Positions 27,811 to 36,348 of a stretch of 64,000 bases of DNA are shown here, piece by piece. The stretch comes from Pseudocoprococcus catus (lineage in GTDB: Bacteria; Bacillota; Clostridia; Lachnospirales; Lachnospiraceae), in contig NZ_JAAXCM010000020.1 of the NCBI RefSeq assembly GCF_019734885.1, positions 148,800 through 212,799 of the forward strand, read 5' to 3'. The notes beneath the pieces were generated by a model. The model made no database searches and had not been told where the DNA came from. It was given only the letters and a program-made list of their open reading frames with translations. The position numbers and the translations under genes were made by a program. Numbering within the stretch: position 1 is the stretch's first letter; every line of letters begins with the position of its first letter.

Positions 27811-28716
27811 ATGAATTTGAAGCATTTATCGTATTTTGTGGATATATCAAAGCGTGAAAGTTTTACTAAAGCAGCAGACGATATTTATGTTTCACAATCT
27901 GCATTAAGTAAATCGGTGAAATCGTTGGAACAGGAATTGAATGTTACATTGATTGACCGTACAAGTAAGAGCTTTAATCTGACAGAAGAAGGCAGGATTC
28001 TTTATGCAGAAGGAGAGAAATTGCTGCGATATATAGATGAGAGTCAGGATGAGATTATAGAGAAGATACATCGGAGCAGGAGAAGACTCAGAATAGGTAT
28101 TCCACCGGTTATTTCAACTGTTTATTTCAGCCATCTTTTATTTCGCTTTATCAAACAGTATCCTAATATTGAACTGGAAATCTCGGAAGTTGGTGCGAAT
28201 ATTGTCCAGAACCAGGTAGATGCGGGAAGCATTGATATCGGTGTTGTTATTTTACCTATTATTAATGAAGAGAATTATCAGATCATTCCGGCGATGTCCT
28301 CGGATAATGCATTGATTGTTAATAAAGATCATCCTCTGGCCAGCCATGATGAAGTCAGTTTCAGGGAATTGGTACATGAGGATTTTCTGATATTAGACAG
28401 TACCTATATGCTCCATGACAGGATCATCAAGAATTGTGAGATTGCAGGATTTTACCCTCATATTACAACAGAGAGTTCCCAGTGGGATTTCCTGGCAGAG
28501 ATGGTTGCTTACAATCAGGGCATCAGTATTTTGCCGGTTCCGATTATGGAGAGATTTTATTCCAGTGAGAGAATTAAGATGGTCCGTTTGAGAGAACCGG
28601 AATTCCCATGGAATATTGCTATGATTTTCAAGAAAGAGAAATTAATCACAGCTCAGATGAAAGATTTTATACATTTTGTTGTCGATAATAAAGACACTGT
28701 TAAAGAATATACATAG
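27811..28716 (+). CDS. LysR-family transcriptional regulator
   Basis: A 301-residue regulator with the LysR winged helix at 1-60 (MNLKHLSYFVDISKRESFTK, SQSALSKSVKSLEQELNVTL) and a periplasmic-binding-like effector domain (about 90-295). The ATG at 27811 gives the standard LysR N-terminus and has AGGAT upstream; an earlier in-frame ATG adds 21 non-family residues. It is encoded just before a MaoC hydratase and a GntP-type permease on the same strand and is their likely regulator. Effector unknown. Confidence 0.93.
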   Translation: MNLKHLSYFVDISKRESFTKAADDIYVSQSALSKSVKSLEQELNVTLIDRTSKSFNLTEEGRILYAEGEKLLRYIDESQDEIIEKIHRSRRRLRIGIPPVISTVYFSHLLFRFIKQYPNIELEISEVGANIVQNQVDAGSIDIGVVILPIINEENYQIIPAMSSDNALIVNKDHPLASHDEVSFRELVHEDFLILDSTYMLHDRIIKNCEIAGFYPHITTESSQWDFLAEMVAYNQGISILPVPIMERFYSSERIKMVRLREPEFPWNIAMIFKKEKLITAQMKDFIHFVVDNKDTVKEYT

Positions 28717-29078
28717 TTTATTCAACTATTCCAATATGGAAACAAGTATAGAATTAATTCATGACCAATTGAATTATGCATACTTTACAAAATGGGGTGA
28801 TATTTGTTAAAATGAAGATGCAAATTCACAGTACCTTTATATATTTATTTCACAATTATGTGGGTAAATGTTCATAAAAGATTGTATGCAGTTGCAGTGA
28901 ATGACGATAGAGAGAAAGTTATTACTCGAATTGTATGTGATTTTTATAACAAAAGGTGCTTGTTCCATGTGAGAAACTGGAAATCTATTCCCTATCTTAT
29001 ATGGTTGCCGTACAGATAGTGATATTTGTCGTTAAGGTGTAAAAAGGGAGAAAAATCTTTAAAAAGGAGGGTATGATT
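28717..29078 (+). promoter_or_regulatory. Long intergenic region before maoC-like gene: possible promoter and LysR sites
   Basis: No gene is seen in these 362 bases. A possible promoter is TTTACA (28784) with TAAAAT (28808), an 18-base spacer. Upstream of it are two palindromes that fit a LysR-type site: TTCCAATATGGAA (28729-28741) and GAATTAATTC (28751-28760). The transcript would have an unusually long leader of about 260 bases with no recognised riboswitch. Confidence 0.45.
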
Positions 29079-29489
29079 ATGACAATTCAGGAAATGAAGA
29101 TTGGTGATCATGCAAGTGTAACTAAAACTGTTTCAGAAACAGATGTTTATCTCTTTGCTGGTATTACAGGTGATTTAAATCCTGCACATACCAATGAGGT
29201 AGCTGCTTCTAAGACAATGTTTAAGACAAGAATCGCACATGGTATGCTGGGTGCAGGTTTTATTTCTGCAGTACTTGGCATGTACCTGCCGGGCCCGGGA
29301 ACAATCTACATGGGTCAGGAGCTGAAGTTCACTAAGCCGGTTCATATTGGTGATACTGTTACAGCTACTGCTACAGTTGAAGAGATCATTCTTGAAAAGA
29401 ACAGAGTGATCCTGGATACTACAGTTGTTAATCAGGATGGCGAAGTCGTTATCAAAGGTAAAGCAACTGTTATGCCTCCAAAGGCTTGA
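29079..29489 (+). CDS. MaoC-like (R)-specific enoyl-CoA hydratase
   Basis: A 136-residue single hot-dog domain protein. The catalytic Asp/His pair lies in ITGDLNPAHTN, as in PhaJ-type (R)-hydratases, which interconvert crotonyl-CoA and (R)-3-hydroxybutyryl-CoA or similar short enoyl-CoAs. The ATG at 29079 lies 8 bases after AAGGAGG; an ATG at 29073 is too close. It pairs with the permease gene 51 bases downstream. Codon use resembles the bcd and etf genes, suggesting an abundant enzyme. The physiological substrate is not known. Confidence 0.9.
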   Translation: MTIQEMKIGDHASVTKTVSETDVYLFAGITGDLNPAHTNEVAASKTMFKTRIAHGMLGAGFISAVLGMYLPGPGTIYMGQELKFTKPVHIGDTVTATATVEEIILEKNRVILDTTVVNQDGEVVIKGKATVMPPKA

Positions 29490-29540
29490 TCTTGCGGAAA
29501 AACTGCTTAGAAAAATTACATAAATAAGGGAGAGAAAATT

Positions 29541-30950
29541 ATGTTATCAGTATTGGCGATTGTTATATCATTGGTATTGTTGATTTATTTGGGTTATAAA
29601 GGATGGTCTATCGTCCTTCTTGCACCGATTCTTGCTCTGCTTGCAGCTGTTCTGACTGCAATCGTTACAGGTGGTCAATTCCACATTCTTGCAACTTATA
29701 CGGAAGTATTTATGACTAACATGGCTGGTTATGTTAAGAGCTACTTCCCATTCTTCCTGCTTGGTGCTATTTTCGGTACTGTAATGGATCAGTCTGGTTC
29801 AGCTATGGCGATCGCAGATTTTATCTTCGATAAGCTTGGTAAAGGTAAAGAGGCATTAGCTGTTGTTCTTGCTTGTGCAGTTATCACATATGGTGGTGTA
29901 TCTCTGTTCGTAGCAGCATTTGCTATTTACCCAATCGGCGCTGTACTTTTCAGAAAAGCTGGTATTCCAAAGCGTTTCCTTCCAGGATGTATCGCTCTTG
30001 GTGCTTTTACATTCACAATGACAGCTATTCCGGGTACACCTCAGATTCAGAATACAATTCCTATGAAGTATTTCGGTACAGACGTTTTCGCAGCTCCTAT
30101 TCTTGGTATTATCGCAGCCCTGATCATGTTCCTTGGTGGTATGGCTTGGCTGACAACACGTATCAAACATGCAATGGCTAAGGGTGAAGGCTATGGTGAT
30201 CATCCAAACGAAACACTGGCTCAGATCGACCATTCTAATCTGCCATCCTTTGGTACAGCTATTATCCCGGTTATCGCAGTTATCGTTGTTAACTTCGTAT
30301 TATCCAAGGTTGTATTTGTTGCTGCAAATGCAGACAAGTATGCTTATCTGGAAGGTGAACCATACAACACAGCACTTACTTCTGTAGCTGGTACATGGGC
30401 ACTTGTTATTGCTTTGATCGTTGGTATTATTCTCGTTATCATCTTCAATGCGAAGAGATTCAAGAAAGGTATCGTTGAGACATTAAAAGAAGGTGTTTCC
30501 GGTTCTTTCCTTGCAGTTATGAATACAGCATCTGAGGTTGGTTACGGTAACGTTGTTAAGACACTTGCTGGTTATGAAATCCTTGCTCATGCAATGCTGG
30601 CATTATCAGCAGGCAATCCACTGGTTGGTGGTGCGATTTCTACATCTGTTCTTGCCGGTGTTACTGGTTCTGCTTCCGGTGGTATGTCTATCGCTCTTGC
30701 AACATTTGCAGAAACATTCAGCAAACAGGCCGAAGCAATGGGTATCAGCCACGAAGTACTGCATAGAGTAGTTGCTGTTGCTTCCGGTGGTATGGATACT
30801 CTGCCTCATAACGGCGCCGTTATCACACTGCTTGCAGTAACAGGTATGACACATAAGGAATCTTATATTGATATCGGTATGAATACAGTTATCATTCCTT
30901 TGATTTCTTGTGTAGTTATCATTATCCTTGGTTCAATTGGTATCTGCTAA
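29541..30950 (+). CDS. GntP-family organic acid permease
   Basis: A 469-residue transporter with about 12-14 membrane helices. Family features are the N-terminal VLLIYLGYKGWSIVLLAPI helix, the conserved AIPGTPQIQN loop and the late SGGMDTLPHNGA motif. GntP relatives import gluconate, D-serine, hydroxybutyrate or other hydroxy acids with protons. Next to a MaoC hydratase and a LysR regulator, a 3-hydroxyacid or a short-chain fatty acid is a sensible guess, but only a guess. GGGAGAG precedes the ATG. Codon bias is unusually strong for a permease. Confidence 0.9.
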   Translation: MLSVLAIVISLVLLIYLGYKGWSIVLLAPILALLAAVLTAIVTGGQFHILATYTEVFMTNMAGYVKSYFPFFLLGAIFGTVMDQSGSAMAIADFIFDKLGKGKEALAVVLACAVITYGGVSLFVAAFAIYPIGAVLFRKAGIPKRFLPGCIALGAFTFTMTAIPGTPQIQNTIPMKYFGTDVFAAPILGIIAALIMFLGGMAWLTTRIKHAMAKGEGYGDHPNETLAQIDHSNLPSFGTAIIPVIAVIVVNFVLSKVVFVAANADKYAYLEGEPYNTALTSVAGTWALVIALIVGIILVIIFNAKRFKKGIVETLKEGVSGSFLAVMNTASEVGYGNVVKTLAGYEILAHAMLALSAGNPLVGGAISTSVLAGVTGSASGGMSIALATFAETFSKQAEAMGISHEVLHRVVAVASGGMDTLPHNGAVITLLAVTGMTHKESYIDIGMNTVIIPLISCVVIIILGSIGIC

Positions 30951-31000
30951 TCCAGGAAAAGGCAAATCTGTTTTTGACAGACTATACATATGAACATAAT

Positions 31001-31046
31001 AAAAACTGCCGTTTTGACGAGCAATCGTCAGACGGCAGTTTTTTTG
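31001..31046 (+). terminator. Intrinsic terminator after the permease gene
   Basis: AAAACTGCCGT pairs with ACGGCAGTTTT, with an inner TGACGA/TCGTCA stem around GCAA, followed by a T-run of seven. Confidence 0.95.
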
Positions 31047-31348
31047 CTGTGTTCAGAATTTATTCCCAGACGGCGGTGCGGGATCCGGATACGTTGTCTG
31101 TGGAAAAACGAAGCGGTCCTATTTATTATGTAGCCGGCCGGGAGACGGTCACGTGACACAGAACTGACCCTGCAGTCTGTACTTATCTCATCCGGCCGTA
31201 AAGAATGTATTCTTTCTTCATTAACAGTCTATGCATCTGCAGGTGTATTTTATACATATAAATAGCTTGATTATCATGAAAATAAATGATAAAGTTGTAC
31301 ATGACATAATGATTTATAGAAATAGATGAAGATATAGGAGTAGATAAA
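31047..31348. other. Intergenic region, no gene recognised
   Basis: About 300 bases. The GC-rich first half (31060-31160) can be read as a short open frame, but it has no ribosome site and no recognisable protein, and may be a decayed gene remnant. The second half is AT-rich; TTGATT (31267) and TAAAGT (31290) with 17 bases between may be the promoter for the methyltransferase. Confidence 0.4.
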
Positions 31349-32551
31349 ATGGGACAGGCAGTTGTAGTGCTGAAAAAAGGTGAAGGACGTACCTTAAAGT
31401 CCGGCGGTGCATGGGTCTATGATAACGAGATCGCATCCGTAACAGGCAGCTATGAAGATGGTGATATGGTGATCGTAAGAGATTTTGATGGTTATCCTAT
31501 GGGCCGTGGTTTTATCAATCGTCATTCCAAGATCAGAGTCCGTTTGATGACACGCCATGTGGATCAGGAAATTGATCGGGATTTTTTGAGGGAAAGACTT
31601 CAGGCTGCATGGGATTATCGTAAGAAAGTAACAGATGTATCCAGCTGCAGGCTTGTGTTTGGAGAGGCAGATTTTCTGCCGGGCCTGGTAGTTGATAAAT
31701 TCTCAGATGTACTGGTGGTACAGGTGACAGCCCTGGGTATGGATCGAATGAAACTTGATATTGTCGATCTGCTGAAGGAGATTCTTCTGGAAGACGGTAT
31801 CAATGTCAGGGGGGTCTACGAGAGAAGCGATGGCAAATACCGTGACCAGGAGGGGATGGAACGTGTCAAAGAGTTTATTGGTGAGCCTTTTGACACCAAC
31901 GTTCCGATTATTGAGAATGGTGTCCGTTATATCGTTGATGTTAAGGACGGACAGAAGACAGGCTTTTTCCTGGATCAGAAGTATAATCGACTGTCTATTC
32001 AGAGACTGTGTAAGGGCGCCAGAGTGCTTGACTGCTTTACACATACAGGCTCTTTTGCATTAAATGCAGGTATTGCAGGTGCAGCTGAGGTCACAGGTGT
32101 GGATGCATCCGAACTGGCTGTGCACCAGGCAGAAGAGAATGCAGCTCTTAATGGTCTGCAGGATACAGTGCATTTTCAATGTGCGGATGTATTTAATCTG
32201 CTCCCTGAACTAGAGAAGCAGGGGGAGAAATATGATGTTGTGATTCTGGATCCGCCTGCATTTACCAAATCAAGAAATTCTGTTAAACATGCCATGAAAG
32301 GCTACAGAGAAATCAATATGCGTGGTCTGAAACTTGTGAAAGACGGAGGCTTTCTGGCAACATGTTCCTGTTCACATTTCATGACCTATGAACTTTTTAC
32401 TGAAATGCTGCATCAGGCAGCAAGAAGTGTCCATAAACGTCTGCGTCAGGTAGAATACCGTACACAGGCTGCGGATCATCCGATCTTGTGGTCAGCGGAT
32501 GAGTCTTATTACCTGAAATTCTATGTGTTCCAGGTTGTGGATGAGAAGTAA
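31349..32551 (+). CDS. Class I rRNA large-subunit methyltransferase (RlmI-like)
   Basis: A 400-residue SAM-dependent methyltransferase. An N-terminal PUA-like RNA-binding domain (about 1-75) and a middle EEHEH-type domain precede the Rossmann domain (about 185-395) with VLDCFTHTGSFALNA, Asp of TGVDAS and the DPPAF motif. Relatives (RlmI/YccW) methylate a cytosine in 23S rRNA at C5, with Cys in the CSCSHF region as likely nucleophile. TAGGAG precedes the ATG. Monocistronic in appearance. The exact target base is inferred from homology. Confidence 0.92.
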   Translation: MGQAVVVLKKGEGRTLKSGGAWVYDNEIASVTGSYEDGDMVIVRDFDGYPMGRGFINRHSKIRVRLMTRHVDQEIDRDFLRERLQAAWDYRKKVTDVSSCRLVFGEADFLPGLVVDKFSDVLVVQVTALGMDRMKLDIVDLLKEILLEDGINVRGVYERSDGKYRDQEGMERVKEFIGEPFDTNVPIIENGVRYIVDVKDGQKTGFFLDQKYNRLSIQRLCKGARVLDCFTHTGSFALNAGIAGAAEVTGVDASELAVHQAEENAALNGLQDTVHFQCADVFNLLPELEKQGEKYDVVILDPPAFTKSRNSVKHAMKGYREINMRGLKLVKDGGFLATCSCSHFMTYELFTEMLHQAARSVHKRLRQVEYRTQAADHPILWSADESYYLKFYVFQVVDEK

Positions 32552-32631
32552 GCTTCAGATAAAAGTTAACCAGATGCAGGATGAATGGAATAAAGGATGT
32601 TTGAGAAGATAGTCATGAATGGAGGCCGATC

Positions 32632-33972
32632 ATGAATTATGATGAGGCAATAGAATATATAGAAACAGTCAGCTGCAACGGGATTATGCCGGGACTGGTG
32701 AGAATTCAGGCATTGCTTGAAAAAACGGAACATCCAGAGAAAAAGTGCAATGTGATTCATGTGGCAGGAACTAATGGCAAAGGATCTGTTTGCAGCTATA
32801 TTTCTTCTATATTGATGAAGGCTGGATACAGAGTGGGACGATATGTATCTCCGACACTTTTTGATTACAGAGAACGGATACAGATTAATGACAGCTGGGT
32901 TTCCAAAGCGGATACGGCTTATTGGATGAGCAGAGTGCGTGAGGCCGATGAAAAAATGCAGGCTGAAGGTATGGAAGGGGCATCAGCCTTTGAGTTGGAG
33001 ACAGTGATGGCTTTTCTCTATTTTAAAGCATCAAGATGTGATTTTGTTGTTCTGGAGACAGGAATGGGGGGAAGACTGGATGCCACGAATGTGGTGCCGC
33101 ATCCCCTTGTTTCGGTAATCACTTCTATTGGTATGGATCACATGAAATTTTTGGGGGATACCATCGAGGCCATTGCCTCCGAAAAGGGAGGAATCATCAA
33201 AGACAAACGTCCGGCGGTTATTGGGGCCGGGCGCAGGGAGGCTGTCGATACATTGGTTGAAATTTGTCATCAGAAACACTGCCGGTATCGGATTGTTGAC
33301 AGAGACGCAGCAGTTATTCATACTGCGGATCTTTATGAGGGACAGATATTTGATTATGAGAACTGCCGTAATGTCAGAACCGTTATGGCAGGATGCTGTC
33401 AGCCCTGGAATGCATCCATTGCCATGGCTGCGGTGGAATTGCTCTGCGAACTTCCGGCAGGTGATTTTCCTGCGGGCATTTCAAAGCTGCCGGGGCAATG
33501 GATAGATCAGCAGAAGATGGCAGAGGGAATCGCATCTGCCAGATGGCCGGGAAGATTTGAGGTACTGGAAGATGTGCCGCCGCTTATCATTGACGGGGCA
33601 CATAATCCGGATGGGGTAAAGAGTCTCATAGATTCTATAGCCCTATATTTGCGGGATTGGCCGGTGATTTTGGTTATGGGAGTTTTTGCAGATAAGGATT
33701 ATACACAGATGCTGGAGATGGTATCGGCATATTCGAATACATTGATCGCGTTTAAACCCGGGAATCCAAGAGGTCTGTCATCCGACGCCCTGGCAGAGCG
33801 GGCGTCGCATTATTTTAAACAGGTGACGGCAGCAGCCAGTCAGGAAGAAGCCCTGAAGACGGCGAGAAAGCTTGGTGCGGGAAAGGCAGCCATTGTATGT
33901 TTTGGATCACTTTCCACAATGGCAGGGTGGTATCAATTAACAGGAAGGAAATCTTCAGATGGAGAATATTGA
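32632..33972 (+). CDS. folC: Folylpolyglutamate synthase / dihydrofolate synthase
   Basis: A 446-residue Mur-ligase-family enzyme that adds glutamate to dihydropteroate and to reduced folates. The ATP loop is GTNGKGSVCSYISS, followed by the YVSPTLFDYRERIQIN segment, the ETGMGGRLDATN Mur motif and a late IIDGAHNPDG. GGAGG precedes the ATG. It overlaps the following HD-domain gene by 14 bases, so the two are translationally coupled. First gene of the folate cluster folC-HD-folP-folBK. Confidence 0.96.
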   Translation: MNYDEAIEYIETVSCNGIMPGLVRIQALLEKTEHPEKKCNVIHVAGTNGKGSVCSYISSILMKAGYRVGRYVSPTLFDYRERIQINDSWVSKADTAYWMSRVREADEKMQAEGMEGASAFELETVMAFLYFKASRCDFVVLETGMGGRLDATNVVPHPLVSVITSIGMDHMKFLGDTIEAIASEKGGIIKDKRPAVIGAGRREAVDTLVEICHQKHCRYRIVDRDAAVIHTADLYEGQIFDYENCRNVRTVMAGCCQPWNASIAMAAVELLCELPAGDFPAGISKLPGQWIDQQKMAEGIASARWPGRFEVLEDVPPLIIDGAHNPDGVKSLIDSIALYLRDWPVILVMGVFADKDYTQMLEMVSAYSNTLIAFKPGNPRGLSSDALAERASHYFKQVTAAASQEEALKTARKLGAGKAAIVCFGSLSTMAGWYQLTGRKSSDGEY

Positions 33973-34441
33973 CAGAATTATTCATCATCCCATTTTCAAA
34001 ATGTCCATGAAAAAGATTGGTGAGTGTGAGAAGAACAGAGAATTCTGTTGCCATGGTATATCCCATAGTCTGGATGTGGCACGGATGGCGTATATTGTCA
34101 ATCTGGAACAGCACCTGGGTATTTCAAAGGAAATGATCTACGGGGCAGCGCTGCTGCATGATATCGGAAGATGGCGGCAGTATGAGGAGGATATTCCCCA
34201 TGAAGAGGCTGGAGCTGCCCTGGCGGCAGATATTTTGGAGGATACATCTTTTAGCAGGAATGAGATCAGGCAGATTCTCGAGGCAATAGGCAGCCACAGA
34301 GAAAAGCCATCTAAAGAAGTGGAAATTTTTTCGCATCTGCTTTATCAGGCAGATAAAAGATCAAGAGTATGCTGGCTTTGTGAAGCACAGGATGCATGCT
34401 ATTGGCCGAAGGAGCAGAAAAACAGGACGATCATGGATTAA
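33959..34441 (+). CDS. HD-domain phosphohydrolase
   Basis: A 160-residue HD-domain protein. Metal ligands are visible as His in HGISHSLDVARMA, the HD pair in ALLHDIGRW, and further His in IPHEEAGA and SHREKPS. A late C-x2-C-x6-C set (CWLCEAQDACYW) is also present. It lies between folC and folP, overlapping folC by 14 bases, so it may hydrolyse a pterin or nucleotide phosphate in folate synthesis; the dihydroneopterin triphosphate dephosphorylation step lacks a fixed enzyme. This role is inferred only from position. Confidence 0.85.
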   Translation: MENIDRIIHHPIFKMSMKKIGECEKNREFCCHGISHSLDVARMAYIVNLEQHLGISKEMIYGAALLHDIGRWRQYEEDIPHEEAGAALAADILEDTSFSRNEIRQILEAIGSHREKPSKEVEIFSHLLYQADKRSRVCWLCEAQDACYWPKEQKNRTIMD

Positions 34442-34454
34442 CGGGAGGCATAGA

Positions 34455-35264
34455 ATGCAGATTGGCAATAAAATATTTGATACAGCAAAGCATACGGCGA
34501 TAATGGCTATTTTAAATGTGACGCCGGATTCTTTTTCAGATGGCGGCAGTTATAAAAGTATGGATGATGTCAGACATCGCGTGCAGCAGATGATCAAAGA
34601 AGGTGCAGAGATCATCGATATCGGAGGAGAATCAACGCGGCCGGGACATGTACAGATTTCAGATGATGAGGAAATTGCAAGGGTTGTGCCGGTGGTTGAA
34701 TGTCTGAAAAGGGAGTTTGATATCCCGCTTTCTGTGGATACTTATAAATCAGCGGTAGCGAAAGAAGCGATTGGAGCAGGCTGTGATCTGATCAATGATA
34801 TATGGGGGTTGCAGTGGGATTCGAAGATGGCAGGGCTGATCTCTGAGTCAGGTGTGGCCTGCTGCCTGATGCATAACCGCAAGGAGGCAGATTATCAGGA
34901 TTTTCTTTTGGACTGCATGCAGGATATGAAGAAAATCATACAGACTGCAAAGCAGGCCGGTATAGCAGATGATAAAATCATTCTTGATCCGGGTGTTGGT
35001 TTTGGCAAGACCCTGGAACAGAATCTGTTGGTAATGAAAAATCTTGAACGTTTCAATGATTTCGGATATCCGGTGCTGCTTGGTACATCCAGAAAATCTA
35101 TGATCGGCCTGACCCTTGATTTGCCGGTTGATCAGAGAGTCGAAGGAACGCTTGTCACTTCCGTGTGGGCCGTGCAGGCACATAATGGTTTTGTTCGTGT
35201 TCATGATGTGGCTGCCAATTACCGTGCCATTCGTATGGCAGAAGCCATCAGAGATGTCAGATAG
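34455..35264 (+). CDS. folP: Dihydropteroate synthase
   Basis: A 269-residue TIM-barrel enzyme that joins p-aminobenzoate to dihydropterin pyrophosphate; the sulfonamide target. Motifs AILNVTPDSFSDGG, DIGGESTRPGH, DPGVGFGKTLEQN and GTSRKSMIG are intact. The ATG at 34455 has GGGAGG upstream; the frame stays open into the HD gene but the added residues are not family-like. It is followed by a mobile element (MITE copy 1) before folBK. Confidence 0.97.
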   Translation: MQIGNKIFDTAKHTAIMAILNVTPDSFSDGGSYKSMDDVRHRVQQMIKEGAEIIDIGGESTRPGHVQISDDEEIARVVPVVECLKREFDIPLSVDTYKSAVAKEAIGAGCDLINDIWGLQWDSKMAGLISESGVACCLMHNRKEADYQDFLLDCMQDMKKIIQTAKQAGIADDKIILDPGVGFGKTLEQNLLVMKNLERFNDFGYPVLLGTSRKSMIGLTLDLPVDQRVEGTLVTSVWAVQAHNGFVRVHDVAANYRAIRMAEAIRDVR

Positions 35265-35322
35265 GAAAGTGATGGATGCCGGGAAAATGTTCGGTAAAAA
35301 TACAGCGATCCATTGTTTTTTT

Positions 35323-35463
35323 GTAACTGTTCAGAGCCAAGCAAAATTTCAAAAACAGGTATAAAATGCTTACATTTTTAAGTCTGTTTTTGAAATTTTA
35401 TTTGGCGGATACGCCACACCGACGAAATGCGTAGCATTTTGGAGGTTAGCTCTGAACAGATAC
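35323..35463 (+). mobile_element. MITE copy 1 (141 bp, IS66-like ends)
   Basis: The terminal inverted repeats are GTAACTGTTCAGAGC and, at the right end, GCTCTGAACAGATAC. Flanks GTTTTTTT (35315-35322) and GATTTTTT (35464-35471) form an 8-base target duplication with one mismatch. Inside are a perfect 16 bp hairpin (35343-35358 with 35384-35399), GGCG-GATA-CGCC, and AAATGC-GTA-GCATTT. It has no coding capacity. A near-identical copy lies inverted at 43399-43540, with about four substitutions and one indel. Ends starting 5'-GTAA and 8-base duplications are features of the IS66 family. It separates folP from folBK. Confidence 0.88.
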
Positions 35464-35497
35464 GATTTTTTAATAAATGGAAAGGGGAGACCTGATT

Positions 35498-36322
35498 TTG
35501 GATAAGATATGCATAAGAAGACTGGAAGTTTATGCCTATCATGGTGTTTATGAAGAAGAAAAGCGGTTGGGCCAGAAATTTTATATTACGGCAGAATTGG
35601 AATTGGATACTAGAAAAGCAGGTGTGACGGATGATCTTCAGGCATCTGTCAACTATGGTGAAGTCTGCCAGAGAATGGCAGAGTGGACAAAAAAGAACAG
35701 AAGAAAGCTGATCGAGGCAGCGGCTGAAGATCTGGCCAGATATTTGCTGCTGCAATACCCGATGGTCAGGAAAGTGACGTTAGAGCTGGAGAAACCGGGT
35801 GCGCCGGTGCCGTATGCATTTGATACGGTATTGGTTCATATTGCACGAAGCAGACACAGAGCACTTCTTGGCATCGGAAGTAATCTTGGAGATCGGCAGA
35901 TGAATCTTGCGGCTGCCATTCAGCTGCTCGATACAGTGCCGGATGTAAAGGTATTGAAACGTTCGCCTTTTTATGAAACAGCACCGTATGGCTATACGGA
36001 TCAGCCGGCGTTTATCAATGGATGCCTTGAAATTGAGACATTGTATACACCGGAAGAGCTTCTTGTACTGCTTCATGATATCGAACACAAGCTGGGAAGA
36101 ACAAGAGAAATCCATTGGGGACCAAGAACGGTGGATCTGGATATTCTTTTTTATGATGATCTGATCCTGGATACACCGGATCTGCAGATACCGCATATTG
36201 ATCTGGCCAACAGAGAATTTGTGTTAAAGCCGCTATCGGATATTGCCGGTACATTCAGACACCCGCTGCTTAATCAAACAGTCAATGAACTGCTGGCGGT
36301 ATTGAAGAAAAAGAACAAATAA
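35498..36322 (+). CDS. folBK: Fused dihydroneopterin aldolase - HPPK (FolB-FolK)
   Basis: A 274-residue bifunctional folate enzyme. Residues about 1-118 are dihydroneopterin aldolase (LEVYAYHGVYEEEK, ASVNYGEVCQ), and about 123-274 are 6-hydroxymethyl-dihydropterin pyrophosphokinase (LLGIGSNLGDRQMNL, FYETAPYG, GPRTVDLDILFYDD). The likely start is TTG at 35498, eight bases after GGGGAG; an ATG at 35477 lies before that site. The ribosome site begins about 20 bases past the right end of MITE copy 1, so expression must pass through the element's hairpins. Confidence 0.95.
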   Translation: MDKICIRRLEVYAYHGVYEEEKRLGQKFYITAELELDTRKAGVTDDLQASVNYGEVCQRMAEWTKKNRRKLIEAAAEDLARYLLLQYPMVRKVTLELEKPGAPVPYAFDTVLVHIARSRHRALLGIGSNLGDRQMNLAAAIQLLDTVPDVKVLKRSPFYETAPYGYTDQPAFINGCLEIETLYTPEELLVLLHDIEHKLGRTREIHWGPRTVDLDILFYDDLILDTPDLQIPHIDLANREFVLKPLSDIAGTFRHPLLNQTVNELLAVLKKKNK

Positions 36323-36348
36323 TTACAATTGAGACAGAGGACAAACAG

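Noticed and set aside
30908-31156. Open frame of 82 codons overlapping the end of the permease gene and its terminator
   Set aside because: It reads through a strong terminator hairpin, has no ribosome site, and the protein is not recognisable.
35116-35364. Open frame of 82 codons overlapping the end of folP and the start of MITE copy 1
   Set aside because: It is an out-of-frame shadow of folP that runs into a non-coding mobile element.
35323-35463. Considered the repeat as a rho-independent terminator or attenuator of the folate operon
   Set aside because: The inverted second copy at 43399 with a perfect 8-base target duplication shows it is an inserted mobile unit, and its hairpins lack a T tract at the proper place.
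36323-36348. Searched for a T-box or attenuator before pheA
   Set aside because: Only 26 bases separate it from folBK and no such element fits.
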